A DNA stretch of 64,000 bases from Curvibacter lanceolatus ATCC 14669 (GTDB lineage Bacteria > Pseudomonadota > Gammaproteobacteria > Burkholderiales > Burkholderiaceae_C). The stretch spans positions 1 through 64,000 of the forward strand of contig NZ_KB906273.1 of NCBI RefSeq assembly GCF_000381265.1, read 5' to 3'. Under the pieces are notes generated by a model, which did no database searches, was not told the origin of the DNA, and saw only the letters and a list, made by a program, of their open reading frames with translations. How positions within the stretch are numbered: the first letter of the stretch is position 1; every line of letters starts with the position of its first letter. Shown in pieces: positions 44,382 through 58,430 of the stretch. The position numbers were made by a program, and so were the translations under genes.

Positions 44382-45446
44382 ATGCCTGAAGACTCCATGC
44401 CCCGCAGCCCCGCCGCCGACAACGCCCTGCACCCCTACGCCCGCCTGATGCCCGACACCGTGCTGGATGCCCTGGCCGGCATCGGCCTGTATGGCGACGG
44501 CCGCCTGATGGCCCTGTCCTCGTACGAGAACCGCGTCTACCAGGTGCAGCTCGAAGACCCGGTGCAGGGCCACCGCGTGGTGGTGGTGAAGTTCTACCGC
44601 CCGGGCCGCTGGAGCGAGGCCCAGATCCTCGAAGAACACGCCTTCTCGGCCGACCTGCAGGCCGCCGAGGTGCCCGCCGTGGGCCCGCTGACGCTGCAAG
44701 GCCGCACCCTGCACCAGCACGAGGGCTTTGCGTTTTCGGTCTCGCCCCGGCGCGGCGGCCGCCAGCCCGAGCTGGACGACGGCGAGGTGCTGGAGTGGAC
44801 CGGCCGCTTTCTGGCCCGGCTGCACCAGGTGGGCGCCCAGCGCCCCTTCCAGGTTCGGCCAGCGCTGAACCTGCACACCTTCGGCCGCGCTGCGGTGGAC
44901 GGCCTGCTGCAGGGCCGGGTGCTGCCGGCCGATGCCGAAGGCCCCTGGCGCCAGGCCTGCGAGCAGGTGCTGGCGCGCATCGCCGCCCACCCCCTGGTGC
45001 TGCCGGACGGGCGCTTTGACGGCCAGCAGATCGAACTGATCCGCCTGCACGGCGACTGCCACCCGGGCAACATCCTCTGGACCCCCACCGAGGTGGAAGG
45101 CGGTGGCCCCCACTTTGTGGACCTGGACGACGCCCGCACCGGCCCGGCCGTGCAAGACCTGTGGATGCTGCTGTCGGGCGACCGGGCGCAGCAGAACCGC
45201 CAGCTCGGCAGCCTGATCGACGGCTACGAACAGGTGTGCGAATTCGACCGCCGCCAGCTCAGCCTGATCGAGCCCCTGCGCACGCTGCGCCTGATCCACT
45301 ACAGCGCCTGGCTGGCCAGCCGCTGGGACGACCCCACCTTTCCGATCAACTTCCCGTGGTTCGGCAGCAGCGACTACTGGCATGGCCAGACCCACCTGTT
45401 GCACGACCAGCTCGAGGCCCTGGACGCCGACCCGCTGGTGGCTTGA
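44382..45446 (+). CDS. srkA: Stress response serine/threonine kinase SrkA
   Basis: A 354-residue kinase of the APH/choline-kinase fold (SrkA/RdoA/YihE). The catalytic loop is LIRLHGDCHPGNIL and the metal-binding segment is FVDLDDARTGPAVQDLWMLLSG; VVVVKFYRPGRWSEAQILEEH carries the ATP-contacting Lys. The C-terminal FPINFPWFGSSDYW is typical. SrkA counteracts stress-induced death in enterobacteria. GGAGG at 44366 supports ATG 44382. It diverges from the K+ channel gene. Confidence 0.9.
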   Translation: MPEDSMPRSPAADNALHPYARLMPDTVLDALAGIGLYGDGRLMALSSYENRVYQVQLEDPVQGHRVVVVKFYRPGRWSEAQILEEHAFSADLQAAEVPAVGPLTLQGRTLHQHEGFAFSVSPRRGGRQPELDDGEVLEWTGRFLARLHQVGAQRPFQVRPALNLHTFGRAAVDGLLQGRVLPADAEGPWRQACEQVLARIAAHPLVLPDGRFDGQQIELIRLHGDCHPGNILWTPTEVEGGGPHFVDLDDARTGPAVQDLWMLLSGDRAQQNRQLGSLIDGYEQVCEFDRRQLSLIEPLRTLRLIHYSAWLASRWDDPTFPINFPWFGSSDYWHGQTHLLHDQLEALDADPLVA

Positions 45447-45467
45447 TGTCAACCCAACCCAACTGTC

Positions 45468-45480
45468 TGTTAAATTAACA
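45468..45480. promoter_or_regulatory. AT-rich dyad TGTTAAATTAACA
   Basis: A 13-bp palindrome with a single central base lies 20 bp after the srkA stop and about 205 bp before the HD-GYP gene. It is conspicuous in GC-rich DNA and could be a regulator site. No matching regulator is known. Confidence 0.3.
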
Positions 45481-45685
45481 AGCGGTTACATTCAGACCCA
45501 TCAGTTCAATCCGATCGGGGCGCGACGGGCCTTGTGCCTGACGCACCAGCGCCCTGCTTGTAACGATTTGCACACAAGCCCTGATGCACGTCAATTGCCG
45601 CGACCGAATCCGACCAAAAATGATCACAAATGAGGCCACGCTGGCCTGAGTCAAACGCCAGCTCGGCCCAGCAAAACCCACCGCC

Positions 45686-46855
45686 ATGGACCCAGCCCTG
45701 CCCACACCCGCCGACGACAAGCGCAACACCATCCTGGTGGTGGATGACACCAGCGCCAATCTGGCCGTGATGGGCGAGCTGCTGAGCCCCTTGTACCGCG
45801 TGCGCGTGGCCAACTCGGGTCAGCGGGCCCTGGCCGCGGTGCACACGCCGCCCCGCCCCGACCTGATCCTGCTGGACATCATGATGCCGGGGCTGGACGG
45901 CTACAGCGTGCTGGAGCGCCTGCAGGCCGACCCGGCCACGCGCGACATCCCGGTGATCTTCGTCACCGCCATGTCGGGCGATGACGACGAAGAACGCGGC
46001 TTGAGCCAGGGCGCCGTCGACTACGTGGCCAAGCCGATCCGCGCCGCCATCCTGCTGGCACGCGTGCGCACCCACCTTGAACTCAAGCAGGCCCGCGACA
46101 GCCTGCGCCAGCAAAACGAGAACCTGGAACACCTGGTGCAGCAGCGCACCGAGGAAAACGAGCTGATCAAGGACGTGAGCCTGAACGCCCTGGCCCTGCT
46201 GGCCGAGAAGCGCGACAACGAAACCGGCAACCACCTGCACCGCACCCAGGCCTATGTGGAGTTGCTGATCGAGCACCTGCGCGAGCACCCACGCTTTGCC
46301 CAGGCCCTGCGCCCGCCCTACGACAGCCTGATCGCCAAGGCCGCACCGCTGCACGACATCGGCAAGGTGGGCATCGCGGACCAGATCCTGCTCAAGCCCG
46401 GGCGGCTGACGGCAGAAGAGTTCGAGGTGATGAAGACGCACAGCCAGATCGGCGCCGACGCGCTGCACGAGGCCATCCTGCGCGTGCAGGCGGGCCACGT
46501 CCAAGGCCTGGCACCGGGCCCCGGCCCGGCGCTGGAGTTTTTGCAGATCGCCCAGCAGATCGCCTTGAGCCACCACGAGAAATGGGACGGCAGCGGCTAC
46601 CCCAGCGGCCTGGCGGGCGACGACATCCCGGTGGCCGCGCGCCTGATGGCCCTGGCCGATGTGTTTGATGCGCTGAGCTGCAAGCGCCACTACAAGGAGC
46701 CCTTCCCCATCGACACGGTGGTGCGCATCATCACCGAAGGCCGGGGCCGGCATTTCGACCCCGATGTGGTGGACGCCTTCCTGGCCCTGCAGCCCCGCTT
46801 TGTCGAGGTGGCCATGCGCTACGCCGACATCCCCCCACGACACGCCCTGGGCTGA
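45686..46855 (+). CDS. Response regulator with HD-GYP phosphodiesterase domain
   Basis: A 389-residue cyclic di-GMP phosphodiesterase. The receiver domain has phospho-acceptor Asp 64 in [12 protein letters not shown] and Lys in YVAKPI; a coiled coil (about 130-160) leads to an HD-GYP domain with HDIGK (223-227), [11 protein letters not shown] (296-306) and downstream [13 protein letters not shown]. All metal-binding signatures are present, so it should be active. The hybrid kinase gene begins 40 bp downstream and is the likely phosphodonor. Confidence 0.93.
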   Translation: MDPALPTPADDKRNTILVVDDTSANLAVMGELLSPLYRVRVANSGQRALAAVHTPPRPDLILLDIMMPGLDGYSVLERLQADPATRDIPVIFVTAMSGDDDEERGLSQGAVDYVAKPIRAAILLARVRTHLELKQARDSLRQQNENLEHLVQQRTEENELIKDVSLNALALLAEKRDNETGNHLHRTQAYVELLIEHLREHPRFAQALRPPYDSLIAKAAPLHDIGKVGIADQILLKPGRLTAEEFEVMKTHSQIGADALHEAILRVQAGHVQGLAPGPGPALEFLQIAQQIALSHHEKWDGSGYPSGLAGDDIPVAARLMALADVFDALSCKRHYKEPFPIDTVVRIITEGRGRHFDPDVVDAFLALQPRFVEVAMRYADIPPRHALG

Positions 46856-46895
46856 CGCGCCTTCGTGGCCCCACTGCAAAGACAGGCACTTCACC

Positions 46896-50897
<4,002 letters not shown>

Positions 50898-50909
50898 CCG
50901 GCCCCCGCC

Positions 50910-52616
50910 TCAGTGGATGGCGCCGCGCAGCACCAGCTCGACCATGTCGATCTCGCGCATCAGCACGCGGTAGGTCTCGTCGTTGATCTGGTGCCGCTCG
51001 CGCAGGCCGGCCAGTTCTTCGCGCTCGACCTGCAGCGCCATCAGGCGCAGGCGCTGTTCGAGGGCCAGCACCCCTTGCGACACCAGGCGCGACTCCTCAT
51101 CGCCCACCGCTTCATTGAGTCGGTGGTGGTACAGGTGCTGCACGCGCTGGCGCACCTCGTCGGCAGCCTCGCGGGCCGGGCCTTGGGCCGCCTCGGCCAC
51201 GGCATCCACCTCGGCATCGACCTCGGGTGAACGCAGGGCCAGCAAAGCGGCCCGTGAGGCCCGCTTGCGCGCCCAGCGCAGCTCGCGGTGGCGCCGCAGG
51301 CTGCCCGGCCCACTGGCCGTGCCCAGGCGCTTGAGCAACCACGGCAGGCCGATGCTGCCCCCCAGCAGCGACACCACGATGATCGTCGTCGCCTGAAAAA
51401 TCAGCAGCTCCCGCGCCGGAAACGGCGTGCCATCGTTGAGCAGCGTCGGCAACCCCAGCACCGCCGCCAAGGTGATGCCGCCACGGATGCCGCCCAGCGA
51501 GGCCACCCCCACCCAGCTCAAGGGCACCGGCCGCACCGTGCCGCGGCGCCAGCGCCGGGGCAACCAGGCCGGCAGGGCCGCCCCCACCGCCAGGCTCACA
51601 AAGCGCACCGCCAGCAAAGCCAGGGCAATGCCCGCCGTGCTCCCCAGCAAGGGGCCCAGCGCATGCCCGTGGTGCACCGGGGCGCCGGCCTCTTTCAAGT
51701 CTTGCAGCGGCTCTTGCAGGTTCTGCAGCAGCTCGGGCAGTTGCTGGCCCAGCAGCACGAACACCAGGCCCGTGAAGGCAAAGCGGATCACCTCCCAGGT
51801 GCCCTGGGCCTGCACATGGAAGGCATTGAAGCGCGTGCTGCGCACATCGAACTGGCTGGCCGCCATGCCCGCCGCCACCGCGGCCAGCACGCCCGACAGG
51901 CCGAAGTGCTCGGCCAGCAAATAAGGCCCGAAAGGCATCAGCAAGATCACCAGCACCGGCGGGGCCGACTCGGCCCCCTCGCGCCAGAACAGAAAGCGGT
52001 CGTGCAGCGCCGCAAACACCCGCGCAAACACCAGGCCCACCAGCACCCCGCCGCCCGACATCCACACCATGTCGAGCAAGGCCCGGCCCAGCGAGAACTG
52101 CTGGGTGAGCGTGGCCGCCACCGCGAACTTGACCGCCACCAGGGCCGAGGCGTCGTTCATCAGCGACTCACCCTCAAGAATGGTCTGGAGCCGGGGCGGC
52201 ATGGGCAGCCGGTGCGCCACCGCCGACACCGCCAGCGCATCGGTGGGCGACAACACGGCCGCCAGCACAAAGGCCACCGACAGCGGCATGGCCGGCAGCA
52301 GCCAGTGGATCACATGCCCCACACCCAGCACCGTGACCAGCACCAGGCCCACCGCCAGCAGCAGAATCGGCCACATGTTGGCGCCGAACTCGCGCTTGGG
52401 CATCTGCCAGCCATCGGCAAACAACATCGGTGGCACCAGCAGCAACATGAAAGTGGCCGGGTCCAGCTCGACCCGCAGGCCCGAGGCCGGCCAGGCGACC
52501 AGCGCCCCCATCAACAGCTGCAGCAAAGGCTGCGGCACCCGCGGCCAGAAGCGTGCCATCACGCCCGAACAGGCCACCAGCAGCAACAAGGCCAAAAGAG
52601 AAAGAACACTCTGCAT
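50910..52616 (-). CDS. CPA1-type Na+/H+ antiporter
   Basis: A 568-residue cation:proton antiporter with about twelve helices. The ion-binding region reads LSPTDALAVSAVAHRLPMPPRLQTILEGESLMNDASALVAVKFAV, the CPA1 signature with the essential Asp pair. A cytoplasmic C-terminal domain of about 160 residues is charged, helical and Arg/Glu-rich. ATG 52616 is preferred over TTG 52631. It converges on the hybrid kinase gene with a 12-bp gap and diverges from the EAL gene. Confidence 0.9.
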   Translation of the reverse strand: MQSVLSLLALLLLVACSGVMARFWPRVPQPLLQLLMGALVAWPASGLRVELDPATFMLLLVPPMLFADGWQMPKREFGANMWPILLLAVGLVLVTVLGVGHVIHWLLPAMPLSVAFVLAAVLSPTDALAVSAVAHRLPMPPRLQTILEGESLMNDASALVAVKFAVAATLTQQFSLGRALLDMVWMSGGGVLVGLVFARVFAALHDRFLFWREGAESAPPVLVILLMPFGPYLLAEHFGLSGVLAAVAAGMAASQFDVRSTRFNAFHVQAQGTWEVIRFAFTGLVFVLLGQQLPELLQNLQEPLQDLKEAGAPVHHGHALGPLLGSTAGIALALLAVRFVSLAVGAALPAWLPRRWRRGTVRPVPLSWVGVASLGGIRGGITLAAVLGLPTLLNDGTPFPARELLIFQATTIIVVSLLGGSIGLPWLLKRLGTASGPGSLRRHRELRWARKRASRAALLALRSPEVDAEVDAVAEAAQGPAREAADEVRQRVQHLYHHRLNEAVGDEESRLVSQGVLALEQRLRLMALQVEREELAGLRERHQINDETYRVLMREIDMVELVLRGAIH

Positions 52617-52821
52617 CAACAACCCAGACAAAGCACCGACGGCCGGCGAGCGAAGGCCCCGACTGTAGACGCCCGCGGCGCCCCCAGCGCGTGAAGCCCA
52701 GGCAAAGCGGGGGCAAAAATGTTAACAGGCAAGCGGCAACACAAGCCCTTTCACCCAACAACCCAGGCCGCAGAACAAGACAACACCCCCATGCTGCTGC
52801 CAAAATGGCCCCGGGAGGTTG

Positions 52822-54225
52822 ATGCAACCGATGCCGAACGCTGCCGCTCGACTCATCCGCCAATGGCGCCGTCTGTGGGTAGCCCCCGAACTGGGGCTGC
52901 TGTACCACCGGCGTGAGCGGCGCGTGCGCCTGCTGACCAGCGCCATGATGATCTTCATGGGCGTGGTGTGGGGCCTGTTCTTTGCCTCCAAGGGCCTGTG
53001 GTTGGTGGTGGCCATGGACGCCACCCTGTTCAGCTTCGGCCTGATCAGCCTGGCACTGACCTGCCTGAACCAGCGCCAGGCGGCCAATCTCGTGATCTTT
53101 GGCAGCCTGCTGGTGATCGTCATCGGCAACGCCGTGCTGCTGGACCCACCGACCGCCACCGTGCCCCGCTCCACCCACCTGTACCTGCTGGCCCTGGGCG
53201 TGGCCGCGCTGGTGGCGTTTCGCGACGACGACCCGCGCCTGCGTTACGGCGTGGCCCTGAGCTGCCTGAGCGCCTTTGTGGTGCTGGCCGCCACCACCGC
53301 CAACTTTGTGCCCGGCTACGCCCTGCCCGACGCCATCCGCGTGCCCGGCACCTGGCTGCAGACCCTGGCCGCCACCGTGATGCTGATCCTGCTGGTGCAC
53401 GTGCTGCTGACCGACGCCACCGAGCGCTCCGAACTCGAAGCCGAACTGGTGCAGGCCCTGGTGCTGCACCAGTTCGAGCTGCACTACCAGCCCCAGGTGG
53501 ACGCCCGGGGCCAGGTGCTGGGCGCCGAAGCCCTGCTGCGCTGGCAGCACCCCACGCGCGGCCTGGTCATGCCCGGCCAGTTCATTGACCTGGCCGAACA
53601 GAGCGGCCTGATCGTGCCCATGGGCCAATGGGTGCTGGAGACCGCCTGCGCCCAGCTGCAGGCCTGGTCGCAACACCCCGTGCGCGCCACCTGGTGCCTG
53701 GCGGTGAACATCAGCCAACGCCAGTTCCGCCAGCCCGACTTTGTGCCCCAGCTGCTGGAACTGCTGCAACGCCACAGCTTCAGCCCCAGCCGGCTGGAAC
53801 TGGAGCTGACCGAAACCATGCTGGTCGAAGACATGGACGACATCAAGCTCAAGATGCTCACCCTGGCCGCCTGCGGCGTCACCTTCTCGCTGGACGACTT
53901 CGGCACCGGCTACTCATCGCTGAGCACCCTGAAGCGCCTGCCCCTGAACAAGCTCAAGATCGACCAATCCTTTGTGGCCGATGTGCTCACCGAACCCAAC
54001 AGCGCCGCCATCGTGCGCATGGTGCTGGCCCTGGGCAGCACCATGAACCTGCAGGTGATCGCCGAAGGCGTCGAAACCCAGGAACAACACGCCTTTCTGC
54101 TGGACAACGGCTGCCAGCAGTTTCAGGGCTATCTGTTCAGCCGGCCTGTGCCGGTGAGCGGGTTGGAGGGCTGGGTGGAGGGGCTGCGCGCCGGGCTGCC
54201 GGGGCCGGTGGGCGGTCGGGTTTAG
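52822..54225 (+). CDS. Membrane EAL-domain phosphodiesterase
   Basis: A 467-residue protein with five or six N-terminal helices in about the first 195 residues, then an EAL domain that hydrolyses cyclic di-GMP to pGpG. Catalytic signatures are present: AEALLRW (EAL at 236-238), NISQRQF, ELTETMLVEDMDD, the DDFGTGYSSL loop at about 358 and KIDQSFV, AEGVET. It lacks GGDEF, so it should act only in degradation, with the membrane part as sensor. GGAGG at 52814 supports ATG 52822. Confidence 0.92.
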   Translation: MQPMPNAAARLIRQWRRLWVAPELGLLYHRRERRVRLLTSAMMIFMGVVWGLFFASKGLWLVVAMDATLFSFGLISLALTCLNQRQAANLVIFGSLLVIVIGNAVLLDPPTATVPRSTHLYLLALGVAALVAFRDDDPRLRYGVALSCLSAFVVLAATTANFVPGYALPDAIRVPGTWLQTLAATVMLILLVHVLLTDATERSELEAELVQALVLHQFELHYQPQVDARGQVLGAEALLRWQHPTRGLVMPGQFIDLAEQSGLIVPMGQWVLETACAQLQAWSQHPVRATWCLAVNISQRQFRQPDFVPQLLELLQRHSFSPSRLELELTETMLVEDMDDIKLKMLTLAACGVTFSLDDFGTGYSSLSTLKRLPLNKLKIDQSFVADVLTEPNSAAIVRMVLALGSTMNLQVIAEGVETQEQHAFLLDNGCQQFQGYLFSRPVPVSGLEGWVEGLRAGLPGPVGGRV

Positions 54226-54839
54226 GGGGTGGTTGTCCCCGAGGGCTTTGGCTTGAAGATGTGCACCACCTCGCCCCGCGCCAGCATCTCGACCAGTTGT
54301 GCGATTCGCCTGGCCCGGGTGGCCGCCATGACGGCCGTCTGCACGCGCCAGATCACGGCATAGCGGTTGCTGGCGTTGAGGGTCGAGAAAAAGGCCTGTG
54401 CCGGCGGGCAAGCAGCCAGCGCAGCCTGCAAGTCCTCGGGCACGGTGGCGGTGCGAGCGCCGTCGTAGGCGCGCTCCCAGCGGCCATCGGCCTTGGCGGC
54501 ATCGACCTGGGCTTGGCCCGCGGCTTGCATTCGCCCAGTGTCGATGAGCGCGGCCACCTTGGCCACATTCGCCTTCGACCAGACACTGCGCGGGCGGCGC
54601 GGGGTGAAGCGCTGCAGAAAGTACTGCTCATCGAAGCCTTTTTTCTGACCATCGATCCAGCCCCAGCACAGGGCGATCTCCACGGCTTCGGGGTAGGTGA
54701 CGCTGGGAACACCAGACCCCTTTTTTGCGATCTGGAGCCACAAACCCTCGGAGCTGGCGTGATGCTTGCGCAACCAGGCCTCAAAGGCCCGGGCGGACTT
54801 GAACGGCTTCACATCGGGGAGGGCTTGAAGAGCGGCCAT
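54222..54839 (-). CDS. YdeI/OmdA-family protein
   Basis: A 205-residue protein of the YdeI (bacteriocin-protection-like, OmdA) family. Typical segments are FEAWLRKHHASSEGLWLQIAKKGSG, YPEAVEIALCWGWIDGQKKGFDE, FTPRRPRSVWSKANVAKV and FFSTLNASNRYAVIWRVQTA near the end. Family function is poorly defined. The ATG at 54839 starts the domain; an open frame continues to 54980. It converges on the EAL gene with a 4-bp overlap. Confidence 0.88.
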   Translation of the reverse strand: MAALQALPDVKPFKSARAFEAWLRKHHASSEGLWLQIAKKGSGVPSVTYPEAVEIALCWGWIDGQKKGFDEQYFLQRFTPRRPRSVWSKANVAKVAALIDTGRMQAAGQAQVDAAKADGRWERAYDGARTATVPEDLQAALAACPPAQAFFSTLNASNRYAVIWRVQTAVMAATRARRIAQLVEMLARGEVVHIFKPKPSGTTTP

Positions 54840-54998
54840 GCTGCAGAGTCTGCCGCAAAAAAGGTTGGCCCATGACGGCATGCAGGCCCCCTTTTTCAAG
54901 GTCCCTCGACGTGCGAGAGCCGATGTCTCAAAACGTGCGTGAGCCACGCATGCCAACCATGGCAGCGCTGATCGCTGCAAAGTGGACGCTAGCCCACC

Positions 54999-55622
54999 CT
55001 AACGCTCATTCAACCAGACCCCATCGGCACGCTCCCACAAGGCGTCGCGACCTGACTGGCCGTACCAGGCCAGAAACTGGGCTCGGTAGCCTTGCCAGGG
55101 GTCGGCCAGCACCGGCCTGGGGTCATCGCTCAGGGCATAGGCCATGCCTTCGAGCAACCAGGAGGGCTTGAGCAGCAACAGCACCGAGCCCAGCTTGTCG
55201 GCTTGAAGCTGATGGATCAACTCATGGCGCATGTAGTACGGCTTCCAGGCCTTGGGGCCGATGACGGTGCCCACCGTGCCCACGGTCACGGCCGATCTGA
55301 CCCCCAGGCCAAAGCCCTCTGCGCAGGCCGGCAAGGAACAGAACACCACTCTGGGCTGCATCAGATCCACACCGAAGCGCTCGGCGATGAATTCGTTGCC
55401 CTCGCGGTAAAGCGCCTGCGCCTCGCCCAACCGGTCAAGCTGATCGACGCACACCTGCTCCACGCAGCTCACCCCATTCAGCGTGGGCACGGCAACACGC
55501 ACCGGCTTCACCAGAGCCCAAGCCAGCGCGGGCACGACCACCCCAAACAGAATCAGGGTGCGCTTGATCAGAGGGGCTCGGCGGGGCATTGGAGGGAAGT
55601 GGGTTGGATGTTGGATGGCCAT
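54999..55622 (-). CDS. Short membrane-anchored HExxH metalloprotease-like protein
   Basis: I do not recognise the family. A 207-residue protein has one N-terminal helix (LILFGVVVPALAWALV), two nearby Cys (VSCVEQVCVD), a CSLPAC segment and a gluzincin-like site: HELIH followed 20 residues later by Glu in WLLEGMAYALSDD. This spacing matches zinc proteases in which the third ligand is Glu. The Cys pairs and anchor suggest that it faces the periplasm. The start may be ATG 55622 or 55589. Activity is inferred. Confidence 0.65.
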   Translation of the reverse strand: MAIQHPTHFPPMPRRAPLIKRTLILFGVVVPALAWALVKPVRVAVPTLNGVSCVEQVCVDQLDRLGEAQALYREGNEFIAERFGVDLMQPRVVFCSLPACAEGFGLGVRSAVTVGTVGTVIGPKAWKPYYMRHELIHQLQADKLGSVLLLLKPSWLLEGMAYALSDDPRPVLADPWQGYRAQFLAWYGQSGRDALWERADGVWLNER

Positions 55623-55863
55623 TTCAAATGGGGGCTGATGTGGGCCCCCAAGCGATCGCGGTCATCCTATCAAGCGCCAACCGGCGCCACCCCTGCAACG
55701 CTGCCATCAACAACGGCCCTCGCGCGTTGATGGCCGATGCCTGGGTCGATATCCAGGGCGACTGCCAAGAACGGCTAACGCCCAAGCGAAGGGCGCTTCC
55801 AGAATCAGGCCGTCACAACCACGCCTGCCATCCGCGCTCGCTTGAGCCGGAGCACGAATCACC

Positions 55864-57864
55864 ATGAACCAAGACCACCCGCCGGAAGTGCCTTCGCCTG
55901 AGGGGGTACCGCGCCTGTCCCCCCGTGAGGCGGATCGCCTCGGCATGAACACGCCCATCACTCGGCGAGACTTCACAGGCTCGACACTGCTTGGTGCGGG
56001 CGCAGCGCTGCTGGCGGCTGCCGCACCCGGCGCCATCCAGTCCGCCCGCGCTCAGACGGTCAACGCACCCATGACCGGACTGGACGCCAGTTGGACCGGG
56101 CCCGGGGGCATCGGGGACTATGGGAAGGCGAACGGCAACACGCACGAGGTTCTCAATGCGGCACACGGCCACATCCGAAATCAGGACCTCGACACCTATC
56201 TGGATTCGGCCACCGATACCGGCGAGGTCTTTGACCTCCTGGTGGTTGGCTCCGGCATCTCGGGGCTGACCTCGGCCTACACCTACCACCAGAATCGCCC
56301 GACAAGCCCTGTCTTGCTGCTGGACCAGCACCCGGTCTTCGGGGGCGAAGCCAAGCAAAACGAGTTCGAGGTCGATGGCACCCACCTGTGGGCGCCGCAG
56401 GGCTCGACGGGCATGGTGTTCCCTGTCAATCGCGCGAAGGAATACAACTTCTATTCAGACTTCTACGAGCAACTCGACTTCCCCCGCGAGTTCGAGTTCC
56501 AGCAGCCGCGCAACCTGTCTTCAAAGATGCTCGTTCCGGGCGACATGTGGGGGCCGATGCACATCCAGTGGGAGGCCGCGGACATCGGGTACTTTTTCGA
56601 ATCCAAGGGATTCGTCAAGAACATGTGGCGCGACGGGCTGCGAAACACGCCGCTCAGTGACAAGGAGCGCCTGGACTTCATGACCGCCGAGTTGTTCCGC
56701 ACACCGAACCGCCGTCCCGACTGGGAAAAGTGGCTGGATTCGATGACGTACTCAGAGTACCTGCGCAAGGAGGTCGGCATCAACTCCCCGGCCTTCGAGA
56801 AGTACATCAGCCCCGTCAACGCGGCCATGGGCTGCGGCCTGGGTGCCGACGTGATCTCCGCCTATTCGGCCTTCAATTTCATGGCGCCAGGTGCGGTCTC
56901 GCAGGGCCGCGACCTGAACAAGGGGCTGGCCGACCCGGCAGACCAGGTCTACCTCGTCACGCTGCCGGGTGGCAACGCCAGCATCGCCCGGCGCCTGGTG
57001 CAGAAGATGATTCCGGGGGCGTTCAAAGGCAAGGGACTGAGCGACCTGCTTCTCGACCGGATCAACTTCGGCGTGCTGGACCAGGCAGCGAACACCGTGC
57101 GCATTCGACTGTCGAGCACTGTCGTGGCGGTCAAGCACGATGGCGATCCCGAGAAGGCAAAGCGGGTGATCGTCTGGTACGAACGCGGTGGCCGCCTCCA
57201 CAAAGTCCAGGCCAAGGGCGTGGTGATGGCCGGCCAGCAACACGTCAATCGTCACATCTGTCGAGACGTCAGCGGTGAGCACCGGGAGTCGATGCAGGGC
57301 TTCCACCATGCGCCGATGCTGACGATCAATGTGGCACTGCGAAACTGGCGCTTTCTGGACAAGCTGGGCATCAGCTGCGCCCGCTGGTTTGAAGGCTTCG
57401 GGTGGTGGACCGGATTGCGCCGCAATGTCCTCATCGACGGCAAGGAGACGATGCCGCTGGACCCGAACAAGCCCGTCGTGCTGACGCAATACAACCCCTT
57501 CCTGTTGCCGGGGCTGCCACATGCTCAACAGTGCACCTCGGCGCGCATGCAGCTGTTCGGCATGAGCTACGCCCAGATCGAAGGCTCGGTTCGCGCCCAG
57601 TTCACCAAGATGTTCTCGTCGGCTGGGTTCGATGCGAAACGCGACATCGCGGGGATCACAACCAACCGGTGGGGCCACGCCTATGTGGTCGATCCTCCTG
57701 GCTTCTTCTTCGGCAAAAACGGCAAACCGGCCCCGCGCGAGATCCTGCGCAAGCCCTTCCATCGCATCGCGTTCTCTCACTCCGAGCTGACCGGCACGCA
57801 GATGTGGGAGACCGCCGCAGACGAAGGGCAACGTGCCGCAACCCAGCTTCTCAGCGTGATCTGA
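55864..57864 (+). CDS. Tat-exported FAD-dependent oxidoreductase, spermidine-dehydrogenase-like
   Basis: A 666-residue flavoprotein with a twin-arginine signal (GMNTPITRRDFTGSTLLGAG). The FAD loop is LLVVGSGISGLTSAYTYHQN, followed by FGGEAKQNEFEVDG, which corresponds to GGHARRNEF in SpdH-type spermidine dehydrogenases. Length and the N-terminal leader of charged residues before the Tat motif also match that group. It probably oxidises an amine or related compound in the periplasm; the substrate is not certain. A SnoaL-like exported protein follows, and an AraC regulator faces the pair. Confidence 0.7.
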   Translation: MNQDHPPEVPSPEGVPRLSPREADRLGMNTPITRRDFTGSTLLGAGAALLAAAAPGAIQSARAQTVNAPMTGLDASWTGPGGIGDYGKANGNTHEVLNAAHGHIRNQDLDTYLDSATDTGEVFDLLVVGSGISGLTSAYTYHQNRPTSPVLLLDQHPVFGGEAKQNEFEVDGTHLWAPQGSTGMVFPVNRAKEYNFYSDFYEQLDFPREFEFQQPRNLSSKMLVPGDMWGPMHIQWEAADIGYFFESKGFVKNMWRDGLRNTPLSDKERLDFMTAELFRTPNRRPDWEKWLDSMTYSEYLRKEVGINSPAFEKYISPVNAAMGCGLGADVISAYSAFNFMAPGAVSQGRDLNKGLADPADQVYLVTLPGGNASIARRLVQKMIPGAFKGKGLSDLLLDRINFGVLDQAANTVRIRLSSTVVAVKHDGDPEKAKRVIVWYERGGRLHKVQAKGVVMAGQQHVNRHICRDVSGEHRESMQGFHHAPMLTINVALRNWRFLDKLGISCARWFEGFGWWTGLRRNVLIDGKETMPLDPNKPVVLTQYNPFLLPGLPHAQQCTSARMQLFGMSYAQIEGSVRAQFTKMFSSAGFDAKRDIAGITTNRWGHAYVVDPPGFFFGKNGKPAPREILRKPFHRIAFSHSELTGTQMWETAADEGQRAATQLLSVI

Positions 57865-57891
57865 GCTTTCTCATCCAATCCAATGCACCCT

Positions 57892-58422
57892 ATGAATCAC
57901 CTCAAAAAAATCATCCTGACCGTGCTCGTTGCCTGTGCCGTACCCTGCGTGTCTGCGATGCCTGCGGCTGACAAAACACCAGCCGATCAGGCAACGTCGT
58001 CGCCAGCACTGCAGGCCTTCAAGAAGGCCATCCGGGCCAAGTACGACCTGAAGGAGCGAGCCTGGGCCGCCCAGGACGCTGACGGGCTGGTCAAAGGCTT
58101 CTACTCACCCCATGCGTTCTCTGCCGCAGAGGGGGAACCGACGTTCTTTGCCATGGGACGCCCGCAGTTCCTGGAGCTCTACAAGACCTTCGTCGCCGAC
58201 ACGACGAAGGTCCGCATCGAGTCGGTCCACACCTACGTGAACGGCAACATGGGCTGGGACTGGACCAACTTCTACGCCGACGTGAAGCCGGAGAAGGTGA
58301 AGGACTACCCGCCTTCGCCAGTGCGCATCCTGTTCGTGTGGGAGAAGATCAACGGCCAGTGGCTTTGCTCGGGGGACGTCGTTCTTCTCGGCACCTTCAA
58401 CAAGGCCGCCGGCCAGAAGTAG
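57892..58422 (+). CDS. Exported SnoaL/NTF2-like protein
   Basis: A 176-residue secreted protein with a signal peptide (MNHLKKIILTVLVACAVPCVSA) and a SnoaL/DUF4440-like fold. Visible are AIRAKYDLKERAWAAQDADGLVKGFYSPHAF, an early helix then the turn of the fold, and a beta sheet ending SPVRILFVWEKINGQWLCSGDVVLLG. It follows the flavoprotein by 27 bases on the same strand and may be its accessory or second enzyme. ATG 57883 is possible, but the signal peptide starts better at 57892. Confidence 0.7.
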   Translation: MNHLKKIILTVLVACAVPCVSAMPAADKTPADQATSSPALQAFKKAIRAKYDLKERAWAAQDADGLVKGFYSPHAFSAAEGEPTFFAMGRPQFLELYKTFVADTTKVRIESVHTYVNGNMGWDWTNFYADVKPEKVKDYPPSPVRILFVWEKINGQWLCSGDVVLLGTFNKAAGQK

Positions 58423-58430
58423 GAGGCAGC

